Positions 9,894 to 19,144 of a DNA stretch of 64,000 nucleotides are shown in pieces; position 1 is the first letter of the stretch; the number at the start of each line of letters is the position of its first letter. The DNA is from Staphylococcus caprae (GTDB lineage Bacteria > Bacillota > Bacilli > Staphylococcales > Staphylococcaceae). The position numbers were made by a program, and so were the translations under genes. The stretch lies in assembly GCF_002902725.1 (NCBI RefSeq), contig NZ_PPRT01000027.1:1-64000 (forward strand), given 5' to 3'. Below the pieces are notes generated by a model, which searched no databases, was not told the origin of the DNA, and saw nothing but the letters and a program-made list of their open reading frames with translations.

Positions 9894-11159
9894 ATGAATT
9901 ACCTAGACAGCTTGTATTGGATACATGAAAGATCGAAATTTGGTATTAAACCTGGTGTCAAGCGTATGGAATGGATGTTAGAACAATTTAATAATCCTCA
10001 AGATAAGATTAGAGGTATTCATGTTGGTGGCACGAATGGTAAGGGGTCTACGGTAGCTTATCTGAGAACTGCTTTAGTGGAAAATGGCTATGAAGTAGGT
10101 ACCTTTACTTCACCATTTATCGAAAGTTTTAATGAGCGCATTAGCTTAAATGGAACACCAATTACAAATGACGAACTTGTTCAACTTGTTGAACGCGTCA
10201 AACCTGTAAGCGAAGCCTTAGAAACTGAAACTGAATTAGGTGGCGCTACGGAATTCGAAATTATTACTACGATGATGTTCCTATACTTTGGAGAGATTCA
10301 TCCAGTTGATTTCGTTATTATTGAAGCAGGGTTAGGAATTAAACACGATTCCACGAATGTATTTAAACCTATTTTATCTATTTTAACTAGCATTGGACTT
10401 GATCACACTGATATTCTTGGTACAACTTATTTAGATATAGCTAAAGATAAAGCAGCTATTATTAAGCCTAATACACCGATTATATATGCAGTTAAAAATG
10501 ATGATGCTTTAAAATATGTTAGGGACTATGCTTTAGAGCAAAATGCGAAACCTATTGAACTAGATCGAGAAATAACGATCATTTCACAAGATGATGAATT
10601 TACTTATCGATATAAGGATTATGAGCTAGAGACGATTCTTTTAAATATGCTTGGAGAACATCAAAAAGAGAATGCTTCGTTAGCTATTACAGCACTTATA
10701 GAACTTAATGAAGCGCATATGATTGATCTTGACTTTAATAAAATGATTGATGGTATTGAATCTGTAAATTGGACAGGTCGTATTGAACAAGTTAAAGAAC
10801 ATCCACTTATGGTTATTGATGGTGCGCATAATAATGAAAGTGTAGAAGCGCTAATAGACACAATTAAACATTATTATGGCCGAGATAAAATTGATGTACT
10901 TTTTTCTGCAATTAAAGGGAAGCCTATCAATAGTATGATGAGTAATCTAAGCGATATTGCATCAAGATTTTATATTGCCGACTTTGACTTTCCCAAAGCG
11001 TTAACTAAAGAAGAAATTGCTGAAGAAATTAATTTTGAAAATATAGAACTTGTAGATGATTACGTTCAATTTATAGAAAATTATCAGGGCGAAGGCTTAA
11101 TCATTACTGGAAGTTTATACTTTATCAGTGAAGTAAAAGCTAAAACAAAATTCAATTAA
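9894..11159 (+). CDS. folC: Folylpolyglutamate synthase / dihydrofolate synthase
   Basis: A 421-aa Mur-ligase-family ATPase that adds glutamate to folates and, in many bacteria, to dihydropteroate. The P-loop is GGTNGKGST near residue 47, and the SIGLDHTDILG and VIDGAHNNES family motifs are present. Two in-frame ATGs occur at 9888 and 9894. The second is chosen because AGGAG (9882-9886) overlaps the valS stop and lies 7 bases upstream, and because relatives begin MNYLDSLYWIHER. It is cotranscribed with valS under the T-box. Confidence 0.97.
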   Translation: MNYLDSLYWIHERSKFGIKPGVKRMEWMLEQFNNPQDKIRGIHVGGTNGKGSTVAYLRTALVENGYEVGTFTSPFIESFNERISLNGTPITNDELVQLVERVKPVSEALETETELGGATEFEIITTMMFLYFGEIHPVDFVIIEAGLGIKHDSTNVFKPILSILTSIGLDHTDILGTTYLDIAKDKAAIIKPNTPIIYAVKNDDALKYVRDYALEQNAKPIELDREITIISQDDEFTYRYKDYELETILLNMLGEHQKENASLAITALIELNEAHMIDLDFNKMIDGIESVNWTGRIEQVKEHPLMVIDGAHNNESVEALIDTIKHYYGRDKIDVLFSAIKGKPINSMMSNLSDIASRFYIADFDFPKALTKEEIAEEINFENIELVDDYVQFIENYQGEGLIITGSLYFISEVKAKTKFN

Positions 11160-11165
11160 GTAACT

Positions 11166-11209
11166 GAAAGAGCAAAACAGGTTGTTATACTTCCTTGTTT
11201 TGCTCTTTC
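11166..11209 (+). terminator. Terminator after folC
   Basis: GAAAGAGCAAAACAGG pairs with CCTTGTTTTGCTCTTTC with one bulge, giving a long hairpin seven bases after the folC stop. The T-rich right arm is part of the stem. It may also work in reverse. Confidence 0.8.
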
Positions 11210-11295
11210 GTTGTGTTTAAGGTGCAAAAACTTAAATGATTTTAAATAGGAAATTTCTCTATTTTGTTAACGGAATTTTAGAGAAATACAAGTTA

Positions 11296-11323
11296 TTTAC
11301 ATTGAGTTGAAAATACTTATAAT
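11296..11323 (+). promoter_or_regulatory. Probable sigma-A promoter of comC-radC
   Basis: TTTACA (11296-11301), a 16-base spacer and a perfect TATAAT (11318-11323), about 20 bases before the comC start codon and its GGAGG site. Confidence 0.7.
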
Positions 11324-11343
11324 AAATTTAAGGAGGATGATAT

Positions 11344-12054
11344 ATGGTTCTACTTGCATATTCATGTAGTGTGATTTTCAGCTTTTTATATCAATTTAGT
11401 CATAAAGGTTTTCTCAGTTTGAGATACTTTTATACAAGGTCTAGATGTGATTACTGTGCTGAAGTAATTAAACCTTATGATTTATTACCGATTATCAGTT
11501 TTATTACGTTAAATGGTCGTTCACGTTGTTGTCGACAAAAATTACAAATTTACTACTTTATAGGTGAAGTTCTGTCTGTTATTCCGATATTCCTTTATTC
11601 GATGACAAATACAAATATTCATTTTGTACTTTTCCTAACCACTTTTCTATTCTTACTTACTATGTCTCTCTACGATATGCATTCAATGACAGTCGATCTA
11701 AGACTCGTATGCATCTATATCATTATCACATGTTTGTTTTCACATATTTATTTTTGGAATTTTTTAATTGTATTTACTATAACCCATACATTATATCTAT
11801 TTATGTATAAACTTATTGGATATGGCGATATTATTATCTTTAATATGCTTGCATTGTTTTTACCGTTGAAACTCTCTTTTTATTTGTTTATCTTCACTTT
11901 TATAATAGGCGGATTAGTTGTGATTCTTTTTAAATTGTTTATTAAAAAAGATATTAAATATATTCCACTTATCCCTTTTATATTTCTTTCCTTTGTAACT
12001 AACGCACTTTTTTATCAAGAAATAAATCAATTTTTAGGAGGCGATTTTTATTGA
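11344..12054 (+). CDS. comC: Type 4 prepilin-like leader peptidase (competence ComC)
   Basis: A 236-aa membrane aspartic protease expected to cleave and methylate pseudopilins of the competence (ComG) machinery. An N-terminal DiS_P_DiS domain with a cytoplasmic cysteine loop is followed by the A24 peptidase domain. Catalytic aspartates are Asp111 (SLYDMHS) and Asp162 in GYGD. The cysteine loop is unusual: Cys35-x-x-Cys38 is normal, but the second pair is adjacent (Cys62-Cys63) instead of CxxC, so a zinc site may be altered. The start is an ATG 5-6 bases after AAGGAGG. It overlaps radC by 4 bases. Confidence 0.93.
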   Translation: MVLLAYSCSVIFSFLYQFSHKGFLSLRYFYTRSRCDYCAEVIKPYDLLPIISFITLNGRSRCCRQKLQIYYFIGEVLSVIPIFLYSMTNTNIHFVLFLTTFLFLLTMSLYDMHSMTVDLRLVCIYIIITCLFSHIYFWNFLIVFTITHTLYLFMYKLIGYGDIIIFNMLALFLPLKLSFYLFIFTFIIGGLVVILFKLFIKKDIKYIPLIPFIFLSFVTNALFYQEINQFLGGDFY

Positions 12055-12740
12055 AAATTAATGAAATGGCAGTGTCAGAAAAACCTAGAGAACGGTTGAT
12101 GAATTTTGGTGCTCAAAGTCTTTCGAATGTTGAATTGTTAGCTATTCTTATCAACACAGGAAGAAAAGGTTTCTCAAGCATTGATATAGCGAATGAATTA
12201 ATAAAGAACCATCATTCAATTCGAGAATTAAAAAAACTGTCAATCAATGATTTGTTAAGAATAAAAGGTATAGGATTATATAAAGCAATCACGTTAAAAG
12301 CTGCTTTTGAGTTAGGGGAAAGATTAAATGCAACGAGTACGATTGATAAAGTGAAAATTACAAGCCCTGGAGATGTAGCTGAATTAATGATGTCTAAAAT
12401 GAAAGATTTGGAGCAAGAACATTTCGTAGTGTTATTACTTAATTCGAAAAATATTGTTATTAAACAATCGTGGATATATAAAGGTACACTCAATAGTTCG
12501 ATTATCCATCCAAGAGAGGTATTTAATATAGCAATAAGAGAATCTTCAAATGCAATGATTGTTGTACATAATCATCCATCTGGTGATGTGACTCCATCAA
12601 GAGAGGACATAACTACAACATTACGTTTAAAAGAATGTGGAGCTATCTTAGGTATCGAATTGTTAGATCATATTATTATAGGAGATAATAAATTTATTAG
12701 TTTAGTAGAAGCGGGCTATTTTGAAGATAATTCAATTTAA
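12051..12740 (+). CDS. radC: RadC-family JAB/MPN-domain protein
   Basis: A 229-aa protein with an N-terminal helix-hairpin-helix region ([11 protein letters not shown], residues about 75-86) and a C-terminal JAMM metalloprotease-like domain with [15 protein letters not shown], carrying the HxH and distal Asp metal ligands. Despite the historical name, a direct DNA-repair role for RadC has not been upheld, so its function is uncertain. Translation starts at a TTG inside the comC stop (TTGA overlap), with AGGAGG about 9 bases upstream, so it is likely coupled to comC. Confidence 0.93.
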   Translation: MKINEMAVSEKPRERLMNFGAQSLSNVELLAILINTGRKGFSSIDIANELIKNHHSIRELKKLSINDLLRIKGIGLYKAITLKAAFELGERLNATSTIDKVKITSPGDVAELMMSKMKDLEQEHFVVLLLNSKNIVIKQSWIYKGTLNSSIIHPREVFNIAIRESSNAMIVVHNHPSGDVTPSREDITTTLRLKECGAILGIELLDHIIIGDNKFISLVEAGYFEDNSI

Positions 12741-12783
12741 TATCGTCCTTTCGATTGTCTATTTAATCCAAGTAAAAATAAAA

Positions 12784-12851
12784 AAGTTAGCTAAACCAAA
12801 TATGAAATTTGAGCATACAACCCAAACATACATAAAATGAATAGCTAACTT
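12784..12851. terminator. Long-loop inverted repeat between radC and a facing small gene
   Basis: AAGTTAGCTA (12784-12793) and TAGCTAACTT (12842-12851) form a perfect 10-bp stem with a 48-base loop between two convergent genes. A bidirectional terminator is plausible, but the loop is long. Confidence 0.4.
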
Positions 12852-12856
12852 ATTGA

Positions 12857-13039
12857 CTAATGAATAAAACCTGATAAATTTTGAAAATGATCAAGTAACC
12901 AAATCACGCCTTGGTAACCTAAATATATACATAATAAAACAATACCAGCAGATATTAAGAATCGTAAAATAGACAAACCTACTCTAAATAGCAGTATGAC
13001 TAATAATACGATGAGTATGATTGTTAAAATGCTCAACAT
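12857..13039 (-). CDS. Small two-helix membrane protein, function unknown
   Basis: A 60-aa hydrophobic protein made almost wholly of two predicted transmembrane helices (about residues 3-22 and 27-50) with a short polar tail. It is supported as a real gene by a perfect AAGGAGGT site 5-6 bases before its ATG. It is on the minus strand, facing radC and divergent from the membrane-anchored protein at 13200. I do not recognise a named family. Confidence 0.75.
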   Translation of the reverse strand: MLSILTIILIVLLVILLFRVGLSILRFLISAGIVLLCIYLGYQGVIWLLDHFQNLSGFIH

Positions 13040-13199
13040 GTTGTACCTCCTTATTATGTGTACATTCCATATTATGTATTATAATGTATACAAATAGCAA
13101 TGACATCAGTCCATAGATATAAAAATCCTACTTCCTTAGTCTGATGCTAAAATGCCATAATTAAATTATACTTAATTTAATATGTTAAGGAGGGCAAAT

Positions 13200-13685
13200 A
13201 TGAGATTTATTTTCAGTATAGTAAAGAACATCGTTGCAGTGCTAGCAATTATAGCCATTATCTATATAGCACTTAAATACGCCCCTTTCCTTAGAGATCA
13301 AGAATGGAATCCACTAAGTGATACTTCGAATAATGTCCAACAAAATTTAAATGACACACAAAATCCAAATGGTTCATCATCGGGAGAGCCTCAAAATGGT
13401 AAGCGTTATTCATTAAAAGAAAATGATATTATTAACAATGTACCTTCAAGTCAGATAAAAAATGTTTTTAATATGATAGATAAAAGAGAATTTATGTCTG
13501 TTTCCGGTATAGGTAGAATGGGATATAATGACAAATATCTCGCAGGACAAAGAGACGATGAATTCATTATATACAAATTTGGATCTGATTCTATAAGAGT
13601 TTACAAAACTGAATTTGAAATGCAACAAGACTTAAATAAACTAGGGCAACATATAGAACTAAAACCAGCCGATGCATACAATTAA
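13200..13685 (+). CDS. Membrane-anchored protein of unknown function (possibly DUF4930)
   Basis: A 161-aa protein with one N-terminal transmembrane helix (about residues 5-25), a low-complexity Asn/Ser/Gln/Pro linker (about 40-70) and a folded C-terminal domain outside the membrane. The start is the ATG at 13200, 5-6 bases after AGGAGGG; a longer frame from 13182 would read through that site. Position between radC and mreC matches a staphylococcal conserved hypothetical that I recall as DUF4930, but I am not certain of the label. A cell-envelope role is only inferred from topology and the nearby mreCD. Confidence 0.8.
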   Translation: MRFIFSIVKNIVAVLAIIAIIYIALKYAPFLRDQEWNPLSDTSNNVQQNLNDTQNPNGSSSGEPQNGKRYSLKENDIINNVPSSQIKNVFNMIDKREFMSVSGIGRMGYNDKYLAGQRDDEFIIYKFGSDSIRVYKTEFEMQQDLNKLGQHIELKPADAYN

Positions 13686-13773
13686 ATCTCATAAACTATG
13701 AATTTGAAATGTGATTTTAAATAAGTTAACCTTTGAATATAGATAAATAGAGTAAAGGTTGGTGTGATTTCGA

Positions 13774-13917
13774 ATGGCTGAACAATCAAAAGAAAAACAA
13801 GCAAACGAACAAGCAAAAGCGCAAAATCTTTTTGCTCGTTGGAGAAAAGAAGAAACGTTGTACAGCGAAGACGAAAAGAAAGATAATAAAGATTCTAATG
13901 AAGATGAGAGTAAATAA
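13774..13917 (+). CDS. 47-aa highly charged hypothetical protein
   Basis: A small ORF beginning MAEQSKEKQA, rich in Lys, Glu, Gln and Asp, with a central hydrophobic/aromatic patch NLFARWRKEETLY. No transmembrane segment. The ribosome-binding site is weak (GGTTGGTG about 10 bases upstream). A terminator follows 48 bases after its stop, which supports an independent transcript end. Possibly a small RNA- or protein-binding peptide, but nothing in the sequence shows a function. Confidence 0.6.
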   Translation: MAEQSKEKQANEQAKAQNLFARWRKEETLYSEDEKKDNKDSNEDESK

Positions 13918-13964
13918 TTACAAGCTTGTCTGGCTCTGATAAAAATTTAAAATTAATTTTAACT

Positions 13965-13996
13965 AACTACTAACGTAACTGTTGGTAGTTTTTTAT
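13965..13996 (+). terminator. Terminator after the 47-aa ORF
   Basis: AACTACTAAC pairs with GTTGGTAGTT (one G-T pair) around a 6-base loop, followed by a T-run. Confidence 0.8.
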
Positions 13997-14148
13997 TATA
14001 TATATACAGGTTTAACTCACTAAATAACAACGCTCAACTAAATCATTCGTAAAATTTATCTTTAATAATGAGTTAGTGCTTTATTTAAAGAGATGAGTAA
14101 TATAAAATATAAAAGGATAATAAATTTAGTATTATAGAGGTGTTCTGG

Positions 14149-14991
14149 GTGCTTAACTTTTTTAAAAATAACAAGCTTGTTGTTGTTTTATGTGCGATTA
14201 TCGTTTTTATAGCGTTAATAGGTTTATCCATTCGTTCTCAAACTCAATCACCTCCAGAACAATATGTCGGCGACTCGGTTTCTTTGGGGCAAAGAGCTGT
14301 AAGTTATCCGATTCATTTTGTAACTGGAGCTATTGGAAATATCTTTAATAAAGATGGATCGAAACAAGATAAAAATAAAATCAAACAACTTGAAGCGGAG
14401 AATCAGAAATTAGAGACAGAAAATAAAAAATATAAAAAAGAACTTGATGTGAAGGATTTATCAAAGTATGAACCTATTTCTACAACGGTCATTGCTAGAA
14501 ACCCAGATCAATGGATGAATACTATTGTGATAGATAAAGGGTCTAAGTCAGGCATTAAGAACAATATGGCTGTGATGACTTCAGAAGGTTTAGTAGGAAG
14601 AGTGACGAAGGTAAATCAATTTTCATCGCAAGTGGATTTGATTTCTACTAACACACGTGCAGGTAAACTTTCAGTGAATGTACAACATGGTTCTAAGAAT
14701 GTTTTTGGTTTAATTGATCATTATGATGCTAAAAATGAAGAGTTAGTCATCAGTGACATCAATAATAAAGATAGCGTGAAAAAAGGAGATAAGGTTGTTA
14801 CAAGTGGTTTAGCGGATCAATTACCAAGTGATCTTTACATAGGCGAAGTAACTGAAGTAGAGAATGACCAATATGGTCTTGCTAAAGAAGTTAGAGTTAA
14901 AACTGGCGCAGATTTAGCCGACTTAAACCATGTATATGTAGCAAAACGTGATGTGAACACGATTCCTGATGATGAAAGTGGGGGTAACTAA
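14149..14991 (+). CDS. mreC: Rod shape-determining protein MreC
   Basis: A 280-aa bitopic membrane protein. It has an N-terminal helix (about residues 8-26), a coiled coil (about 75-105, QLEAENQKLETENKK region) and a C-terminal beta domain outside the cell. MreC organises cell-wall synthesis; in cocci it works without MreB. The start was set at GTG (14149), six bases after AGAGGTG, giving MLNFFKNNKL as in relatives; the longer frame from 14140 would begin within the ribosome-binding site. Its stop overlaps the mreD start by one base. Confidence 0.95.
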   Translation: MLNFFKNNKLVVVLCAIIVFIALIGLSIRSQTQSPPEQYVGDSVSLGQRAVSYPIHFVTGAIGNIFNKDGSKQDKNKIKQLEAENQKLETENKKYKKELDVKDLSKYEPISTTVIARNPDQWMNTIVIDKGSKSGIKNNMAVMTSEGLVGRVTKVNQFSSQVDLISTNTRAGKLSVNVQHGSKNVFGLIDHYDAKNEELVISDINNKDSVKKGDKVVTSGLADQLPSDLYIGEVTEVENDQYGLAKEVRVKTGADLADLNHVYVAKRDVNTIPDDESGGN

Positions 14992-15521
14992 TGCGTACCC
15001 TTTACTATTTTCTTATTGGAATTTTATTATTCTATATTGATACCGCAATTGGATTAGTGATTCCTTTGCATTTTGGTAAAATTGATATCATTTTTGTGCC
15101 TCATCTAACGCTGATGTATATTTTAATTATGACAGTGTACAGAGGATTCGGTGTAGCACTTATACTTGCTATATTCTTTGGTATCATTACTGACTTATAT
15201 TTTGGAAGCATTTATGGCTTATACATGTTTGGCTATATCATTCTTGTCGTACTTATAGATAAATTCTTTAAAGTATTTTATAGAGACTATTCGATGCTAT
15301 TTGGTATCGTACTCTTAAGTACAATAGTACTTGAAATATATGTTGTTGCGATATACGGTGTCATTGGATTTATTCAATTTAACTTTATTGAATTTATTTT
15401 ATTCAGACTTGTTCCAACACTGTTACTTAATTTCATATTACTATTGATCTTATTTCCAATTATTATTAAATTTACTAAAAAAGTACAAAACACAATTGAC
15501 AGTAAAGCTAAGCGATGGTAA
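14991..15521 (+). CDS. mreD: Rod shape-determining protein MreD
   Basis: A 176-aa membrane protein with about five transmembrane helices, typical MreD length, encoded directly after mreC with the sequence TAATG shared between stop and start. It is expected to form a membrane complex with MreC that supports peptidoglycan synthesis. Sequence conservation in this family is low; the call rests on topology and mreC linkage. Confidence 0.92.
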   Translation: MRTLYYFLIGILLFYIDTAIGLVIPLHFGKIDIIFVPHLTLMYILIMTVYRGFGVALILAIFFGIITDLYFGSIYGLYMFGYIILVVLIDKFFKVFYRDYSMLFGIVLLSTIVLEIYVVAIYGVIGFIQFNFIEFILFRLVPTLLLNFILLLILFPIIIKFTKKVQNTIDSKAKRW

Positions 15522-15539
15522 GATTCAATAGTTGAGTAG

Positions 15540-15655
15540 TTTCAGGCTACATACAACCGCTCAAATACAGGTTTAAGAACAATAAAGCATAAAGTTTATA
15601 TTTAACTTGAGCTGACGTCACCTGTATATGGCGTGACTTATATTATAGGAGGTGC
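15540..15655 (+). promoter_or_regulatory. Probable L21 ribosomal-protein leader
   Basis: The rplU upstream region holds GGCTACATACAACCGCTCAA and a downstream hairpin (GTCAC at about 15617 with GTGAC at about 15632). This resembles the Firmicutes L21 leader, thought to let L21 repress its own operon. I recognise the motif and position but could not test the fold, and the ends are approximate. Confidence 0.6.
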
Positions 15656-15660
15656 AAAGT

Positions 15661-15969
15661 ATGTTTGCTATTATTGAAACAGGTGGAAAACAAATCAAAG
15701 TAGAAGAAGGTCAAGAAATCTTCGTTGAAAAATTAGACGTAAATGAAGGCGACTCATTCACTTTTGATAAAGTATTATTTGTAGGTGGCGATTCAGTTAA
15801 AGTTGGTGCGCCAACTGTTGAAGGTGCTTCTGTTACTGCTACTGTTAATAAACAAGGTCGCGGTAAGAAAATCACTGTCTTCACTTACAAACGTCGTAAA
15901 GACTCTAAACGTAAAAAAGGCCATCGTCAACCATATACTAAATTAACAATCGATAAAATTAACGCATAA
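15661..15969 (+). CDS. rplU: 50S ribosomal protein L21
   Basis: A 102-aa large-subunit protein that binds 23S rRNA. The start is the ATG giving [14 protein letters not shown], with AGGAGGTG upstream; a frame three codons longer lies over that ribosome-binding site. The conserved C-terminal [19 protein letters not shown] segment is present. First gene of the rplU-prp-rpmA operon. Confidence 0.98.
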   Translation: MFAIIETGGKQIKVEEGQEIFVEKLDVNEGDSFTFDKVLFVGGDSVKVGAPTVEGASVTATVNKQGRGKKITVFTYKRRKDSKRKKGHRQPYTKLTIDKINA

Positions 15970-15973
15970 TTTT

Positions 15974-16294
15974 ATGATTACTGTTGATATTACAATTGAT
16001 GATGAAGGCAAAGTGACAGATGTGATCATGGATGGCCATGCTGATCATGGTGAATATGGTCATGACATTGTCTGTGCTGGAGCCTCAGCTGTTTTATTTG
16101 GTAGTGTAAACGCAATTATGGGATTGACATCTGAAAAGCCTGATATCGATTACGACGATGATGGTGGTCATTTTCATATAAGAAGTGTTGATACTAATAA
16201 CAAAGAAGCGCAATTAATTCTTCAAGCGATGTTAGTTTCTTTACAAACGATTGAAGAAGAATATAATGAGAATATCAGATTAAATTATAAGTGA
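15974..16294 (+). CDS. prp: Ribosomal-processing cysteine protease Prp
   Basis: A 106-aa protease that removes the N-terminal extension of ribosomal protein L27 in Firmicutes. The His-Cys dyad is His22 (GHADHGEYG) and Cys34 (DIVCAGAS), the same positions as in the characterised S. aureus enzyme. It lies between rplU and rpmA, and the downstream L27 carries the matching cleavable extension. There is no Shine-Dalgarno site: the ATG comes four bases after the rplU stop, so expression likely depends on coupling to L21. Confidence 0.96.
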   Translation: MITVDITIDDEGKVTDVIMDGHADHGEYGHDIVCAGASAVLFGSVNAIMGLTSEKPDIDYDDDGGHFHIRSVDTNNKEAQLILQAMLVSLQTIEEEYNENIRLNYK

Positions 16295-16305
16295 GGTGTA
16301 TCCCG

Positions 16306-16590
16306 ATGTTAAAATTAAACTTACAGTTCTTCGCATCTAAAAAAGGGGTAAGTTCTACAAAAAACGGACGTGACTCTGAATCTAAACGTTTAGGTGCTAA
16401 ACGTGCTGACGGTCAATACGTATCAGGTGGTTCAATTCTTTATCGCCAACGTGGTACTAAAATCTACCCTGGTGAAAATGTAGGTCGTGGTGGCGATGAT
16501 ACATTATTCGCTAAAATCGACGGCGTTGTTAAATTTGAACGCAAAGGTCGCGACAAAAAACAAGTTTCTGTATACGCAGTAGCTGAATAA
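16306..16590 (+). CDS. rpmA: 50S ribosomal protein L27 with cleavable N-terminal extension
   Basis: A 94-aa precursor of L27, whose mature N-terminus reaches the peptidyl-transferase centre. It begins [14 protein letters not shown]; the first nine residues form the Prp-cleaved extension, with cut expected between Phe9 and Ala10. The start is the ATG at 16306, preceded by GAGGTG; a longer frame from 16291 includes the ribosome-binding site. A strong terminator follows. Confidence 0.98.
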   Translation: MLKLNLQFFASKKGVSSTKNGRDSESKRLGAKRADGQYVSGGSILYRQRGTKIYPGENVGRGGDDTLFAKIDGVVKFERKGRDKKQVSVYAVAE

Positions 16591-16602
16591 TTTTGTCTAG
16601 TT

Positions 16603-16636
16603 AACACCAGAAGTGAATGCTTCTGGTGTTTTATTT
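16603..16636 (+). terminator. Terminator of the rplU-prp-rpmA operon
   Basis: A perfect 11-bp stem (AACACCAGAAG with CTTCTGGTGTT), six-base loop, then a T-rich tail. Confidence 0.92.
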
Positions 16637-16650
16637 TTGTTTAAAACGAC

Positions 16651-16668
16651 ATCATATTTAAATATGAT
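16651..16668. repeat. Perfect 18-nt palindrome ahead of obg
   Basis: ATCATATTTAAATATGAT equals its own reverse complement. It ends one base before the weak obg -35 element, where an operator or activator site would fit. It could also be chance in AT-rich DNA. Confidence 0.5.
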
Positions 16669-16697
16669 TTTTCTAAAAATAGTGATAATGATATAAT
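16669..16697 (+). promoter_or_regulatory. Possible promoter of the obg operon
   Basis: A perfect TATAAT at 16692-16697 lies 39 bases before the obg ATG, with only a weak -35 (TTTTCT, 17-base spacing). Confidence 0.45.
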
Positions 16698-16736
16698 TAT
16701 AAAGATGAAAATTGCAGATCAAAAGAGGTGAGATAT

Positions 16737-18029
16737 ATGTTCGTCGATCAAGTTAAAATATCTCTTAAAGCTGGTGACGGAGGAAACGGAATCACAGCTT
16801 ATAGAAGAGAAAAATACGTCCCTTTTGGTGGACCTGCAGGTGGCGATGGTGGTAAAGGTGCTTCTGTCGTATTTGAAGTAGATGAAGGTCTAAGAACTCT
16901 TTTAGACTTTAGATATCAGCGTCATTTCAAAGCTAAAAAAGGTGAAAATGGACAAAGCAGTAACATGCATGGTAAAAATGCCGAAGATTTAGTGCTAAAA
17001 GTACCTCCTGGCACAATCATTAAAAGTGTAGATACTGAAGAAGTATTAGCCGATGTAGTTGAAGATGGTCAAAGAGCAGTTGTAGCTCGCGGAGGACGAG
17101 GCGGACGTGGTAATTCAAGATTTGCAACTCCAAGAAATCCTGCCCCAGACTTTAGTGAAAATGGTGAACCGGGCGAAGAGCTAGATGTTACCTTAGAACT
17201 TAAATTACTTGCAGATGTAGGCCTAGTTGGTTTCCCAAGTGTAGGTAAATCAACGTTATTATCTATCGTTTCTAAAGCGAAGCCTAAGATTGGTGCTTAC
17301 CACTTTACTACTATTAAACCTAATTTAGGTGTTGTTTCCACACCAGATCAAAGAAGTTTTGTTATGGCCGATTTACCAGGTCTTATAGAAGGCGCTTCAG
17401 AGGGTGTAGGTTTAGGACATCAATTCTTAAGACACGTGGAACGTACGAAAGTGATTGTTCACATGATTGATATGAGCGGTTCTGAAGGTAGAGATCCTAT
17501 CGAAGACTATAAAGTAATTAATCAAGAATTAGTGAATTATAAACAACGTCTTGAAGACCGTCCGCAAATTGTTGTCGCGAATAAAATGGATATACCTGAA
17601 GCTGAAGAAAACTTAGAACTTTTCAAAGAAGAAATAGAAGATGACGTGACTATCATTCCAGTATCAACGGTTACGCGTGATAACATAGACCAATTATTAT
17701 ATCTCATTGCAGATAAACTAGAGGAAGTTAAAGATATTGACTTCTCAGTTGAAGAAGATGAAAATGTAGGCGTCAATCGTGTACTATACAAACATACACC
17801 TTCTCAAGATGCATTTACGATTACTAGAGATGACGATGGTGCATATGTTGTAAGCGGAAATGCTATAGAAAGAATGTTCAAGATGACAGACTTTAATAGC
17901 GACCCTGCTGTCCGTCGATTTGCCAGACAAATGCGTTCTATGGGAATTGACGATGCACTTAGAGAAAGAGGATGTAGCAACGGTGATATCGTAAGAATTC
18001 TAGGTGGAGAGTTTGAATTCGTCGAATAG
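16737..18029 (+). CDS. obg: Obg-family GTPase (ribosome assembly / stress)
   Basis: A 430-aa essential GTPase with three domains: the glycine-rich Obg fold (1-158), the G domain (GFPSVGKS near residue 165, [12 protein letters not shown]) and a C-terminal OCT domain. It binds the 50S subunit and links ribosome maturation to ppGpp and stress signalling. The start is the ATG giving [13 protein letters not shown], a few bases after GAGGTGAG; a GTG-initiated frame from 16728 is rejected because it begins in that site. The ACT protein gene follows after 11 bases. Confidence 0.97.
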   Translation: MFVDQVKISLKAGDGGNGITAYRREKYVPFGGPAGGDGGKGASVVFEVDEGLRTLLDFRYQRHFKAKKGENGQSSNMHGKNAEDLVLKVPPGTIIKSVDTEEVLADVVEDGQRAVVARGGRGGRGNSRFATPRNPAPDFSENGEPGEELDVTLELKLLADVGLVGFPSVGKSTLLSIVSKAKPKIGAYHFTTIKPNLGVVSTPDQRSFVMADLPGLIEGASEGVGLGHQFLRHVERTKVIVHMIDMSGSEGRDPIEDYKVINQELVNYKQRLEDRPQIVVANKMDIPEAEENLELFKEEIEDDVTIIPVSTVTRDNIDQLLYLIADKLEEVKDIDFSVEEDENVGVNRVLYKHTPSQDAFTITRDDDGAYVVSGNAIERMFKMTDFNSDPAVRRFARQMRSMGIDDALRERGCSNGDIVRILGGEFEFVE

Positions 18030-18040
18030 GAGTGTAAACC

Positions 18041-18496
18041 TTGGACAATAAAGATTATAAAAAGTTTTATTTAATTAGAGAAGATGTATTACCTGAATCT
18101 GTGGTTAAAACTTTAAAAGTAAAAGATGCTTTGAAAAACGATCCTAAGTTGTCCATTTATGACGCTGTAAAACAGTACGATTTGTCGCGTAGTGCCTTTT
18201 ATAAATATAGAGAGACAATCTTTCCAGTTGATGAAAAGATGCTCGACCATAGAGAGTTTACATTAATATTGTATGTGAATGATATCGTTGGAATGTTAGC
18301 ACAAGTGTTGAACACAATCTCTCAATTACAATTATCTGTTCTAACAATACATCAAAGTGTTCCAATGGAAGATAAAGCAACGATTACGTTATCACTGAAT
18401 GCGCAATCTTCTCATTTATCAGTTGATGATGTGGTTAATGCACTGAGAAAGATAGAACATGTTTCAAAAGTAGAATTAATAAGTATGAGTATGTAA
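18041..18496 (+). CDS. UPF0735 ACT-domain protein (PheB-like)
   Basis: A 151-aa protein with an N-terminal helix-turn-helix-like half (residues about 30-60, [11 protein letters not shown]) and a C-terminal ACT domain (about 72-148) of the kind that binds amino acids. Bacillus relatives are annotated PheB, but chorismate or prephenate activity is not evident here. It starts with TTG after AGGAGTG and sits between obg and ruvA in one operon. Function unknown; a small-molecule-sensing regulator is plausible. Confidence 0.9.
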   Translation: MDNKDYKKFYLIREDVLPESVVKTLKVKDALKNDPKLSIYDAVKQYDLSRSAFYKYRETIFPVDEKMLDHREFTLILYVNDIVGMLAQVLNTISQLQLSVLTIHQSVPMEDKATITLSLNAQSSHLSVDDVVNALRKIEHVSKVELISMSM

Positions 18497-18507
18497 GGAG
18501 TGCTAAC

Positions 18508-19110
18508 ATGTATGCATATGTAAAAGGGACCTTATCTCAGCTATTTCCAACCCACGTTGTTGTAGAAACAGCTGGAATAGGTTATGAAATACAGACACCG
18601 AATTCTTATCGTTTTCAAAAATATTTGGATAAAGAAGTACAAATATATACATCACTGATAGTTAGAGAAGATGCACAATTACTTTATGGCTTTATTAGCG
18701 AAGAAGAAAAAGACATGTTCCTTAGTTTAATTAAGGTAACAGGTATAGGGCCTAAATCAGCCTTAGCAATCTTAGCTGCTAGTACTCCAAATGAAGTTAA
18801 ACAAGCAATAGAGAATGAAAATGATGCATATCTCACACAATTCCCAGGGATTGGTAAGAAAACCGCCAGACAAATTGTGTTAGATTTAAAAGGTAAGGTA
18901 ACGATTAATGAAGAAAACAGTGAGACACTACTTCAAGTTGATTTAAATTCAACTGAACAAAGTCAAATCGTTAAAGAAGCAATGCTTGCATTAGAAGCAC
19001 TAGGTTATTCTAAACGCGAACTTTCTAAAGTGGAAAAGGTGCTAAACAAGCAAAGTATTACTTCAGTGGATGAAGCAGTTAAACTTGGTTTACAAACCTT
19101 AATATCTTAA
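18508..19110 (+). CDS. ruvA: Holliday junction DNA helicase subunit RuvA
   Basis: A 200-aa protein that binds four-way junctions as a tetramer and loads RuvB. OB-fold N-terminus ([14 protein letters not shown]), tandem helix-hairpin-helix motifs ([26 protein letters not shown], near residues 74-120) and a C-terminal domain III that contacts RuvB. AAGGAG precedes the ATG. ruvB follows after 34 bases. Confidence 0.98.
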   Translation: MYAYVKGTLSQLFPTHVVVETAGIGYEIQTPNSYRFQKYLDKEVQIYTSLIVREDAQLLYGFISEEEKDMFLSLIKVTGIGPKSALAILAASTPNEVKQAIENENDAYLTQFPGIGKKTARQIVLDLKGKVTINEENSETLLQVDLNSTEQSQIVKEAMLALEALGYSKRELSKVEKVLNKQSITSVDEAVKLGLQTLIS

Positions 19111-19144
19111 TATAAATAATAATGATTTAATGGGGGAAACGTAT

